From contig NZ_PVTF01000010.1 of NCBI RefSeq assembly GCF_003002815.1, positions 248,001 through 312,000 of the forward strand: a stretch of 64,000 bases of DNA. Reading direction: 5' to 3'. The notes below the pieces were generated by a model, which made no database searches, had not been told where the DNA came from, and saw only the letters and a list, made by a program, of their open reading frames with translations. The position numbers and the translations under genes were made by a program. Positions 53,501 through 59,879 of this stretch are shown here, one piece after another; within the stretch, counting starts at the first letter, position 1; every line of letters begins with the position of its first letter. This DNA is from Umezawaea tangerina (GTDB lineage: Bacteria > Actinomycetota > Actinomycetes > Mycobacteriales > Pseudonocardiaceae).

Positions 53501-54374
53501 GCGCAAGGCGGTAAGCGATTTCACCCCGGACGTCGTGGTCGCCGACCAGCAGGCCCTCGCGGGCGCGCTGGTCGCGGGCGCGGCGGGCCTGCGGTGGGCC
53601 ACCTCCGCCACCACGCCCGCCGAGCTGATCGACATGGAGGCCGGGCTCCCGAAGGTCATGGACTGGCTGGCGGGCCTGTTCGAGGGGCTGCGCAAGGAGT
53701 ACGGCGGCCCGTCCACCGACCTGCGCTACTCACCGGACCTCGTCCTCGCCTACACGACGGAGGACATGGTCGGTCCCGTCCCGCGGCCGGAGCCGATCGC
53801 CTACGTCGGCCCGTCCATCCACCCGCGACCGGCCGAGGTGGACTTCCCGTGGGACCGGCTGGACCCGCACCGCTCGCTGGTGCTGGTCAGCCTGGGCACC
53901 ATCAGCGTCGGGGCGGGCACCCGGTTCCTGGCCGAGGCGGTCGCCGCCGTGCGGGAGAGGTCGGCACGACTGCAGGCCGTGGTCGTCGACCCCACCGGCA
54001 CCACCGCGGGTGACGACGACGTGATCGTGCTGCCCGCGGTCCCGCAGCTGGAGCTGCTCGGCTCGGCGGACGTGGTGGTCTGCCACGCGGGCCACAACAC
54101 CGTGTGCGAGGCGCTGGACCACGGGCTGCCGCTGGTGGTCGCGCCGATCCGCGACGACCAGCCCATCGTCGCCGCCCAGGTCGAGGCCGTGGGCGCGGGC
54201 ATCCAGCTCCGCTTCGGACTGGCCGGGGCCCGGCACATCGGCCGGGCGCTGGACGCGCTGCTCGACGACCCGTCCTACCGGCGGGAGGCGGCCAGGATCA
54301 GGGCCGCCTTCCACGCCGCGGGCGGTGCCGACACGGCCGCCGCCCACCTGGAGAGCTACGCGGTCCGCGGCTGA
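50553..54374 (+). CDS. KR-DH-like-ACP-glycosyltransferase fusion
   Basis: One open frame of 1273 residues. About 205-480: ketoreductase of PKS type with VVLVSGGGRGIGFAAATSL and Tyr397 in QIAYAAANDGLTR. About 520-740: hotdog-like region (PVLTDFAVSGEPAVPVGALL) resembling a dehydratase but without a clear catalytic His. About 765-850: atypical ACP with LQFESIGTDLP, Ser808, where the usual Asp before Ser is Glu. About 888-1273: GT1-family glycosyltransferase, VPPMTGHVNPTIGVAAKL at its start and the donor-binding CHAGHNTVCEALDHG, then RDDQP. A linker rich in Pro joins ACP and GT. GGAGG six bases before ATG 52839 could also start a separate ACP-GT protein. The fusion implies that the sugar is added to a carrier-bound chain. 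Confidence 0.85.
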   Translation: MSTRRFVWHPRRTPMPDARPSELLAGKRILLIGGTDESVEAVGAALREHGAVLVEPGHLRDADDRPDGVVDLTSDGGIDDDWRPALLRTIGALRGCYDAWAEETDAARTCYVAVTYLGGRMGYRDAGDRPWGGLWAGLAKTLHQELPNLNTKVVDIDPADVDALPGVLLRELYRWGAYEVGYSDGVRYTLAPRREDGVEPTIRLDESDVVLVSGGGRGIGFAAATSLAAAHGCRVVVTGRHPLPGRDEPWSALDDEEFKAHQRDLWIRASADGSLAAVRAETTRMAQRRLLAANLASARAEGLRLDYEVCDFTDRAQVDDLLARLGPALSGVVHNAGVDTATRLPRLSDDDIVRTIATKVDGFVHLFAALRDRPLKFFSNTGSMSGRLGGMVGQIAYAAANDGLTRLGLWADARAGFPVSTLCWPTWERMGLITNYDAAVRYMTAIGAEEGVRRWVDELLAPAHGEVTFLGALGSALNPVQVRGFPLHREVPEFAAVYPRIFHLGTPVSYRPGAELVADVRFDGTSAPVLTDFAVSGEPAVPVGALLENALASAVWVHPAGDEPRVSWIGDVSVCLDGMRLDGGAVELRRTTALSTVDGRPVVDVLFERLGLGPVARLRLGYEPDDDSAAPVAVRAARDSAASAPVRWLGAVIPVATWHEGGPENRTALVREPCPADLWTVPLTPPLALPLAAVENIVRSVLRVRPGPLLRLTRLIPHGPPSATSRIDGDPVRGRWHVVDPTDDRPVLTASTPTSPTHPEDQMASTVDPEAVHREVADILVRVLGDYGVTADSVTRDTDLHTDLQFESIGTDLPVLLGHLGAHYGGRVDLFAYLRGLEMTELVDLKVGSLVDAVVDQLRSAPADVPPTAPPAYPPTTHPAPPSGGDGTAKRFLFVVPPMTGHVNPTIGVAAKLVEQGHQVAWAGYAPLLRPILGPDAVVYDCAVPPAAARWSERGPEVRSMRSIKVMWEELLEPLAHAMVPGVRKAVSDFTPDVVVADQQALAGALVAGAAGLRWATSATTPAELIDMEAGLPKVMDWLAGLFEGLRKEYGGPSTDLRYSPDLVLAYTTEDMVGPVPRPEPIAYVGPSIHPRPAEVDFPWDRLDPHRSLVLVSLGTISVGAGTRFLAEAVAAVRERSARLQAVVVDPTGTTAGDDDVIVLPAVPQLELLGSADVVVCHAGHNTVCEALDHGLPLVVAPIRDDQPIVAAQVEAVGAGIQLRFGLAGARHIGRALDALLDDPSYRREAARIRAAFHAAGGADTAAAHLESYAVRG
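52829..52841 (+). promoter_or_regulatory. Internal ribosome-binding site and ATG within the fusion gene
   Basis: CGGAGGACCAGATG: a full Shine-Dalgarno at optimal spacing before an in-frame ATG (Met763), exactly at the boundary between the hotdog region and the ACP domain. It could give a second, shorter ACP-glycosyltransferase product. Confidence 0.45.
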
Positions 54375-54386
54375 CCCCGGACGCGC

Positions 54387-54418
54387 GAGTGCCCATCCCG
54401 CGTGCGGGACGGGCACTC
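54387..54418. terminator. Bidirectional terminator after the lipid operon
   Basis: 15-base stem with one mismatch (54387-54401 and 54404-54418; arm GAGTGCCCATCCCGC) and a 2-base loop, between convergent genes. Confidence 0.85.
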
Positions 54419-54437
54419 GACGCCGTCGTGCGAAGAC

Positions 54438-54956
54438 CTAGTCGGCCTGCCAGCCCTGCGACCCGCCGAGCCCGTACAGCAGCCGCTCCATCACCTGCGG
54501 GTCCACCTCGGTGGCCTCCGGCGGCAGCCCTTCGGCCGCGGGCGACCTGCGGGGCTCGCGGCGCGGCAGCGGCACGGCCGAGGCGGTCATGCCGCGCGGC
54601 AGCGGGAGCTCGCACCACAGCAGCGTGCACCCGTCGTCCAGCTGCAGCACGCCCGCGTGCCTGCCCTTGAGCGCGTTGGTCGGCGACGGCTTCGGCGCGT
54701 ACGGGTCGATCTCGACCTCGAGGATCAGCATGTTGCCCGACAACCGCAACCGAAGCGTGATGAAACCGGGCGCGCGGTGGTTCGCCGTGTCCACGACGGA
54801 CGCCACCAGGTGCCCGAGCACGTGGGCCGCCTCGTCCTGCATCGGCCGCAACGACCACTCGGCCAAGGAGAACCGCGCGAAGAGCTCGGCGCAGTTCACC
54901 GCGCTGGGTAGCGCGACGAGCTGCAGGTCGTCGACCTGTTCGGTACGGGCGTTCAC
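54438..54956 (-). CDS. Degenerate HATPase-fold regulatory protein
   Basis: This 172-residue protein has its start set at GTG 54956, with GAAGGAG four bases upstream. The first ~125 residues have the pattern of RsbW-like serine-kinase/anti-sigma ATPases (PSAVNCAELFARFSLAEW, then AAHVLGHLVASVVDTAN), but the N-box Glu/Asn and the DxGxG loop are not preserved (VDTANH and IDPYAPKPSP), so ATP hydrolysis is doubtful. The C-terminal 45 residues are Pro/Arg-rich and look disordered. Proteins of this kind are common in actinomycetes as partner-switching regulators. It is convergent with the lipid operon and could regulate it, but position is the only evidence. Confidence 0.6.
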   Translation of the reverse strand: MNARTEQVDDLQLVALPSAVNCAELFARFSLAEWSLRPMQDEAAHVLGHLVASVVDTANHRAPGFITLRLRLSGNMLILEVEIDPYAPKPSPTNALKGRHAGVLQLDDGCTLLWCELPLPRGMTASAVPLPRREPRRSPAAEGLPPEATEVDPQVMERLLYGLGGSQGWQAD

Positions 54957-55502
54957 CTGGCTCCTTCCGTCATGCGCGTCCGGCGCGAGTGGTGGCCGGA
55001 ATCGTGCCACAACCGGGTGAAGAAGTGGTACGCCGGTGTCTAGGAGAGATACGCAGGGTGTGGGCCATTAGTTCGGACCAGTTTTTCCGGGTGTGCCGTG
55101 ACCTCGGGTGGAGCAATCGACACGACGTTTTTTACCACCTGTGACGCCGTCTGACCAGGGGCTGAGCCGCGCAGGTCCGCCGGGCCCGCCCCCGGTGGGG
55201 CGAACTCGGCCGTGACCTGGTGAATCACCACTGGCCACGCCGGGGCGAATCGGTGGCCGGTCGTCGCGCCCCGCGATCGGGCCGGTCCGGTGTCCGGAAC
55301 GGACACCGCGGTCGACCCGCGGGCGCCGCCCCGACGATTCGTCACGGCGACGGGCCGCCGGCCGGAGCCGTCCCGAGCCCCGCCGGCCGAGGTGTCCGAC
55401 GGGTCGGCGTGGTCGGCGGGGCGGTCGGTCGGGACCGGCGTGCCGTTCGGTCGGGAACGCGGCGGAACCCCCGTCGTGAATGCGCGCGGGAGAGGGGAGC
55501 GG

Positions 55503-55530
55503 AATTAGTCCAGGCCGCGAACTAAATGGA
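55503..55530. promoter_or_regulatory. ROK operator-like site 1
   Basis: TTAGT (55505-55509) and ACTAA (55521-55525) form an inverted pair, with the 8-mer AACTAAAT at 55520-55527. ROK repressors of sugar genes typically bind TTAGTT...AACTAA dyads. Confidence 0.5.
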
Positions 55531-55652
55531 CCGCATAGTCCGTCGCGACAGTCGCGTCAAGCGCTCCGACGACCGGAACTTTCTTGCGTAGCAACAACTG
55601 CTGGTCCGGTTGGGCTAGCAAGCCGCGGCAGAGGACGATTTCGGCTGGCCAG

Positions 55653-55680
55653 CAAACTAAATAACTAGTCCATTAGTGGG
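55653..55680. promoter_or_regulatory. ROK operator-like site 2
   Basis: A second AACTAAAT (55655-55662), then ACTAGTCC and TTAGT (55673-55677). It shares the 8-mer and the TAGTCC element with site 1 and lies 90 bases before the ROK gene, suggesting autoregulation. Confidence 0.5.
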
Positions 55681-55766
55681 ACTTGGGGATGCAGGTTGTT
55701 GCCTGGGAGCGTTCCACTGCGCCTTAATTCATCGGACGTTACCGGCAGGAAACCGACGCTCAACAC

Positions 55767-57101
55767 GTGTTCGAGTGGCTCGATTCGTTGATCCGACAGA
55801 CGAACCCGGCGGTGTCCGTGCACCCTTCACCGGCCCTCAGATCCCTCCCCACCAGCCAGCCCGCCGACCAGGCCGCCGTGCGCCGGAGCAACCTCGCGCT
55901 GGTGCTGCGGCACCTCGGCGCCCGCGGCTCCCGCTCCCGCGCGGGCATCGCGGCGGACACCGGGCTGAACAAGGCCACGGTGTCCAGCCTGGTGGCCGAG
56001 CTGGTCGAGCGCGGGCTGGTGCGCGAGGGCGAGCCGCACCGGGCCGGGTCGGTCGGGCGACCGGGGCGCGGTGTCGAGCTGGACGGCCGCCGGGTCGGCG
56101 GGATCGGCGTGGAGATCAACGTCGACTACCTGACCGCGCTGGTGCTCGACCTGACCAAGACCGTCCTGTTCGAACAGCGGGTCGCGCTCGACGTGCAGGC
56201 GCTGCCCCCGGAGGAGGTGCTCGACGCCGTCGCGGAGCTGACTTCCCGCGCGGTAAGGGAATGCGCGCGACGCGGCGTGCTCCCGGTCGGCGTGACGATC
56301 GCGATCCCCGCGCTGGTCGACGTCGAGGGCGGCGTGGTCGCGTTCGCGCCGAACCTGCACTGGCGCGACGTGCCGGTGGTGCGCGGGATGACCGACCGGC
56401 TGGCCGGGCTGCTGGCCCGGTACCCGATGCCCGTCCGGATGGCCAACGACGCGAACCTGGGCGCGCTGGGCGAGTACGCGATGGGCGGCGTCGCGGGCAC
56501 GCCCGACCTGGTCTACCTGGCTGGCGAGATCGGCGTCGGCGGCGGCGTGATCGTGGGCGGGCGGCTCCTCGGCGGCGCTGAGGGGTTCTCCGGCGAGATC
56601 GGCCACATCCAGCTCGACCCGGCGGGCCCCGACTGCGGCTGCGGACGGCGGGGCTGCTGGGAGACGCTGGTCGGCATGGCCGGGATGCTCCGGCTCGCCG
56701 CCGACGCGGACGACCCGGTCAGCGACCCGTCGCTGGACCTGGAGCAGCGGATGGACATGATCCGCCGCCGCGCGGAGACCGGGGACCGGCGCACGCTCGA
56801 CGCGCTGGGGAAGGTCGGTGCCGGACTCGGTGTCGGGGCGTCGATCCTGATCAACGTCTTCAACCCCGGCGTGGTCGTCCTCGGCGGCTACTTCGCCTCC
56901 CTGGGCCCGTTCCTGCTCGGCCCGATGACGGCCGAGCTGCGGGCCCGCGTGATCGCGCCGGACATCGGCGGCTGCCGGGTCGAGCTGTCCCGGCTGGGGT
57001 TCGCCGCGGCGTCGCGGGGCGGCGCGAACGTCGCCCTCGAAGCGGTGCTCGACGACCCCGCGCTGGTGCCCCTGCTGTCCGCGGCCAGGAGCAGCGGGTG
57101 A
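55767..57101 (+). CDS. ROK-family transcriptional repressor
   Basis: This up to 444-residue protein has an N-terminal winged helix (RRSNLALVLRHL, then SRAGIAADTGLNKATVSSLV) and a C-terminal ROK sugar-kinase-like domain with IGVEINVDYLTALV, NDANLGALGEYAMGG, the ROK signature around GEIGVGGGVIVGGRLLGGA, and the zinc motif GHIQLDPAGPDCGCGRRGCWE (His plus three Cys; shown in part). Lack of clear upstream Shine-Dalgarno sites leaves the start open: GTG 55767, or GTG 55812/55818 closer to the conserved N-terminus. It is 55 bases ahead of the Ebo-type operon and may control it in response to a sugar or sugar phosphate. Confidence 0.88.
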   Translation: MFEWLDSLIRQTNPAVSVHPSPALRSLPTSQPADQAAVRRSNLALVLRHLGARGSRSRAGIAADTGLNKATVSSLVAELVERGLVREGEPHRAGSVGRPGRGVELDGRRVGGIGVEINVDYLTALVLDLTKTVLFEQRVALDVQALPPEEVLDAVAELTSRAVRECARRGVLPVGVTIAIPALVDVEGGVVAFAPNLHWRDVPVVRGMTDRLAGLLARYPMPVRMANDANLGALGEYAMGGVAGTPDLVYLAGEIGVGGGVIVGGRLLGGAEGFSGEIGHIQLDPAGPDCGCGRRGCWETLVGMAGMLRLAADADDPVSDPSLDLEQRMDMIRRRAETGDRRTLDALGKVGAGLGVGASILINVFNPGVVVLGGYFASLGPFLLGPMTAELRARVIAPDIGGCRVELSRLGFAAASRGGANVALEAVLDDPALVPLLSAARSSG

Positions 57102-57156
57102 ACGGCCACGCTCCGCCGCGACCGCCGTCCGCCGTGCGACGGACGTAGGGAGGACC

Positions 57157-58251
57157 ATGGCCAGGACCGGGGTGTGGCTCATCGGGGCGCGGGGATCCGT
57201 TGCCACGACGGCGATCGCGGGCGCCGCCGCGGTGCGGGCGGGCGCGGCACCGCCCACCGGGTGCGTCAGCGACCTGCCCGACTTCGCCGAGGCGGGCCTG
57301 CCGGGCTGGGGCGAGCTCGTGTTCGGCGGCCACGACATCGTCGACACCCCGCTGGTGCGCCGGGTCGAGCAGCTCGTGCGGGGCGGGGTGATCCCGGCCC
57401 GGCTCGCCGACCTGGTGTGGACCGACCTCACCGTGGCGGAGGGCGAGATCCGCGACGGCGCCACCCGCGACCCGGCCAGGCTGATCGGCGACATCGCCTC
57501 GTTCCGGCGCCGCAACCGGGTCGAGCGGGTGGTGGTGGTCAACGTGGCGTCCACCGAACCGGCGTGCCCGCCGCACCCCGCCCACAACTACCTGGCGGAC
57601 CTGGACCGGGCGCTGCACTCCCTGCCCGCCAGCTCGCTCTACGCCTACGCGGCGATGCGGGCGAGCTGCGGCTACGTCGACTTCACCCCGTCGACCGGCG
57701 CGTGGCTGCCCGCGCTGGACGAGCTCGCCCACGTGATCGGCGTGCCGTACGCGGGCCGGGACGGCAAGTCCGGCGAGAGCCTGCTGCGGTCGGTGCTGGC
57801 GCCGATGTTCGCCCGCCGCGCGCTGGACGTGGTGTCGTGGTCGGGCACCAACCTGCTGGGCGGCGGCGACGGGGCCACCCTCGCCGACCCCGCCGCGGCG
57901 GCCAGCGAGAACGCGGCCAAGCAGCGCGCGCTGGAGGGGGAGCTCGGCGACCGGGTCGACGGGCGGGTGCACATCGACCACGTGCCCGCGCTCGGCGACT
58001 GGAAGACCTCCTGGGACCACGTGCTGTTCGAGGGCTTCCTGGGCACCAGGATGACGTTGCAGGTCACCTGGCAGGGCTGCGACCCGGCACTGGGCGCGCC
58101 GCTGGTGCTGGACCTGGCGCGGTTCATGGCGGTCGCCGACGAGCCGGGTCCGGTGCAGGCGCTGGGGTTCTTCTTCAAGGACCCGGTCGGGTCCGGTCCG
58201 CACGGCCTGGCGGCGCAGTACGACGCGCTGCGCGACTGGGCGTACCGGTGA
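57157..58251 (+). CDS. Inositol-phosphate-synthase-like protein of an Ebo operon
   Basis: This 364-residue protein is of the myo-inositol-1-phosphate synthase superfamily. The N-terminal Rossmann motif is GVWLIGARGSVATTAIAGAA; further matches are VVVVNVASTEP, the core GRDGKSGESLLRSVLAPMF (DGKTGET-like) and DHVLFEGFLGTRMTLQVTW, with a late Lys in FFFKDPVGS. It is more divergent than housekeeping synthases. In actinomycetes such proteins are often encoded in Ebo clusters, so it probably works on a sugar or cyclitol phosphate for the Ebo pathway. GGGAGG precedes the ATG. Its stop overlaps the next start (GTGA). Confidence 0.8.
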   Translation: MARTGVWLIGARGSVATTAIAGAAAVRAGAAPPTGCVSDLPDFAEAGLPGWGELVFGGHDIVDTPLVRRVEQLVRGGVIPARLADLVWTDLTVAEGEIRDGATRDPARLIGDIASFRRRNRVERVVVVNVASTEPACPPHPAHNYLADLDRALHSLPASSLYAYAAMRASCGYVDFTPSTGAWLPALDELAHVIGVPYAGRDGKSGESLLRSVLAPMFARRALDVVSWSGTNLLGGGDGATLADPAAAASENAAKQRALEGELGDRVDGRVHIDHVPALGDWKTSWDHVLFEGFLGTRMTLQVTWQGCDPALGAPLVLDLARFMAVADEPGPVQALGFFFKDPVGSGPHGLAAQYDALRDWAYR

Positions 58252-58505
58252 GGCCCCGCGCGGTGCCGGTGCGGACACCGGCCGTGTACGGGCTCGCGAC
58301 CGCGGCGCTGTCCGCCGCGGTCGCGGTGGAGGCCGGTGCGCCCTCCCCGGTGCTCGGGGGCGCACCGCACGGCGGTCGTCGGACGACCGCCGGTCCGGCG
58401 CACCTGGTGGCGGCCCGCGATCCGGTGCCGCGCCAGGTGCGCAGGGCGGTCGGCACGGCCTTGGCTGCGCTGGCGTCCCCGGTGGTCCACGGGGGTGGGG
58501 GATGA
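58248..58505 (+). pseudogene. Shrunken UbiA/EboC prenyltransferase remnant
   Basis: An 85-codon frame lies exactly where Ebo operons usually encode the UbiA-like EboC (~290 residues). Its second half, VAARDPVPRQVRRAVGTALA, resembles the last helix region of EboC proteins. The DxxxD prenyl-diphosphate motifs and nearly all membrane helices are absent. The remnant keeps coupled translation at both ends: GTGA overlap with the preceding gene and ATGA overlap with eboA. It therefore looks like a clean in-frame deletion that preserved operon coupling. It may be expressed as a small protein but cannot be a prenyltransferase. The identification rests on position and one short match. Confidence 0.5.
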
Positions 58506-59020
58506 GCGACTGGAAGTCCGAGGCGCTGCGCAGGATCGCGGCCGACCCGGCGGCCATCCGCGAGCTGTTCCCGGTGGTGCGCCGCAGGTGTGGTGCCGGC
58601 GCGGCGGCGGACGTGCGGGCGGAACTGCTCGCCGCGCTGCCCGCGACCGCGCTGGCCGAGGAGGTCGCCGGCCTCTACCGGTACGGCGACCCGGCCGAGA
58701 AGCGGGCCGTCCTGGCCGCGCTGTCCGCGCTGCCGGTCGGCGACGCGGGCCTGCCGCTGGTGCGGGAAGCGTTGCGCACCAACGACACCACGCTGGTGGC
58801 CGCCGCGCTCGGCCCGTACGCGCTGGCGCGGCTGGACCCGGCGGCCTACCGGCAGGCCGTGCTCAAGTGCGTGTTCATGGGCATCCCGCTCGCGGAGATC
58901 GGCACCGTGCGGGTGGACGGCGAGCTGCGCGGGATGCTGCGCTCGTTCGCCGACGAACGTTCCGCCGCCGGACGTCCGGTACCCGCCGACGTCGTGACCA
59001 TCCTCGCCGGGGAGGCCTAG
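58502..59020 (+). CDS. eboA: EboA-domain protein
   Basis: This 172-residue helical protein matches EboA: YRYGDPAEKRAVLAALSALP, then REALRTNDTTLVAAALGPYA and the highly typical QAVLKCVFMGIPLAEI, ending in an ERSAAGRPVPADV stretch. Start ATG overlaps the stop of the EboC remnant; the stop codon is directly followed by the eboB ATG. Ebo proteins were linked in cyanobacteria to moving the scytonemin precursor to the periplasm. The biochemical role of EboA is not known. Confidence 0.88.
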   Translation: MSDWKSEALRRIAADPAAIRELFPVVRRRCGAGAAADVRAELLAALPATALAEEVAGLYRYGDPAEKRAVLAALSALPVGDAGLPLVREALRTNDTTLVAAALGPYALARLDPAAYRQAVLKCVFMGIPLAEIGTVRVDGELRGMLRSFADERSAAGRPVPADVVTILAGEA

Positions 59021-59875
59021 ATGCGCATCTTCGACCCGCACGTGCACATGAGCTCGCGCACGACCGACGACTACCAGGCGATGTACGACGCCGGGGTGCG
59101 CGCGGTCGTCGAACCGGCGTTCTGGCAGGGCCAGCCGCGCACGTCGGTGGGCAGCTTCGTCGACTACTTCGACTCGCTGCTGGGCTGGGAGCCGTTCCGC
59201 GCGGCCCAGTTCGGCATCCGGCACCACTGCACGATCGCGCTGAACCCCAAGGAGGCCAACGACCCGCGCTGCGCCGACGTGCTGGAGGTGCTGCCGCGCT
59301 ACCTGGTGAAGGACGGCGTGGTCGCGGTGGGCGAGGTCGGCTACGACTCGATGACGCCGGAGGAGGACGAGGCGTTCGCCGCCCAGCTCGCGCTGGCCGT
59401 CGAGTTCGAGCTGCCGGTCCTGGTGCACACCCCGCACCGCGACAAGGCCGAGGGCACCAAGCGCACCCTGGACGTGGTCCGCGAGTCCGGCATCGCCCCG
59501 GAGCTCGTCGTCGTCGACCACCTCAACGAGCTGACCGTCGGGATGGTCGCGGACTCCGGCTGCTGGATGGGGTTCTCCATCTATCCGGACACCAAGATGG
59601 ACGAGGCCAGGATGGTCGTGCTCCTGCGCGAGCACGGCACCGCGCGGATGCTGGTCAACTCCGCCGCCGACTGGGGCCGCAGCGACCCGTTGAAGACGGT
59701 GAAGACCGGGCGGGCCATGCTCGACGCCGGGTTCACCGCCGACGACGTGGACCGGGTGCTGTGGCGCAACCCCGTGGAGTTCTACGGCCGCAGCGGACGC
59801 CTCGAACTGTCCGATGTGGACATCGACCCGACCGCGGGCTTCCAGGGCAGCTCCGTGCGCCGAGGGCAGGGGTGA
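59021..59875 (+). CDS. eboB: EboB, TatD-family metal-dependent hydrolase
   Basis: This 284-residue TIM-barrel hydrolase has the metal-binding HVHM motif (FDPHVHMSSRT), Glu in VAVGEVGYDSMTPEE, His in VLVHTPHRDK, VVDHLNE, and a late Asp in NSAADWGRSDP. These are the standard two-metal ligands of TatD/amidohydrolase proteins. Compared with ordinary TatD nucleases the sequence is of the Ebo-linked branch, with no extra domains. The gene begins immediately after the eboA stop. The substrate is unknown. Confidence 0.88.
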   Translation: MRIFDPHVHMSSRTTDDYQAMYDAGVRAVVEPAFWQGQPRTSVGSFVDYFDSLLGWEPFRAAQFGIRHHCTIALNPKEANDPRCADVLEVLPRYLVKDGVVAVGEVGYDSMTPEEDEAFAAQLALAVEFELPVLVHTPHRDKAEGTKRTLDVVRESGIAPELVVVDHLNELTVGMVADSGCWMGFSIYPDTKMDEARMVVLLREHGTARMLVNSAADWGRSDPLKTVKTGRAMLDAGFTADDVDRVLWRNPVEFYGRSGRLELSDVDIDPTAGFQGSSVRRGQG

Positions 59876-59879
59876 GCAG

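Larger units (their letters stand above)
54957..55766. other. Gene-free region with AT-rich regulatory zone
   Basis: About 810 bases without a credible gene. The left part (54957-55150) would hold the promoter of the HATPase-like gene. The middle (55150-55490) is plain GC-rich DNA. From 55500 to 55690 it turns AT-rich and holds the repeated ACTAA/TTAGT dyads assigned to the ROK repressor. Confidence 0.6.

Noticed and set aside
42052-54374. Enediyne PKS
   Set aside because: The order KS-AT-ACP-KR-DH-PPT and the conserved enediyne cassette genes are absent; KS-CLF fusion and a free AT-ACP point elsewhere.
57174-58505. A 443-residue frame overlapping the inositol-phosphate-synthase-like gene
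   Set aside because: Only its last 85 codons, after the GTG overlapping the upstream stop, have plausible composition; the rest is a frame shadow.
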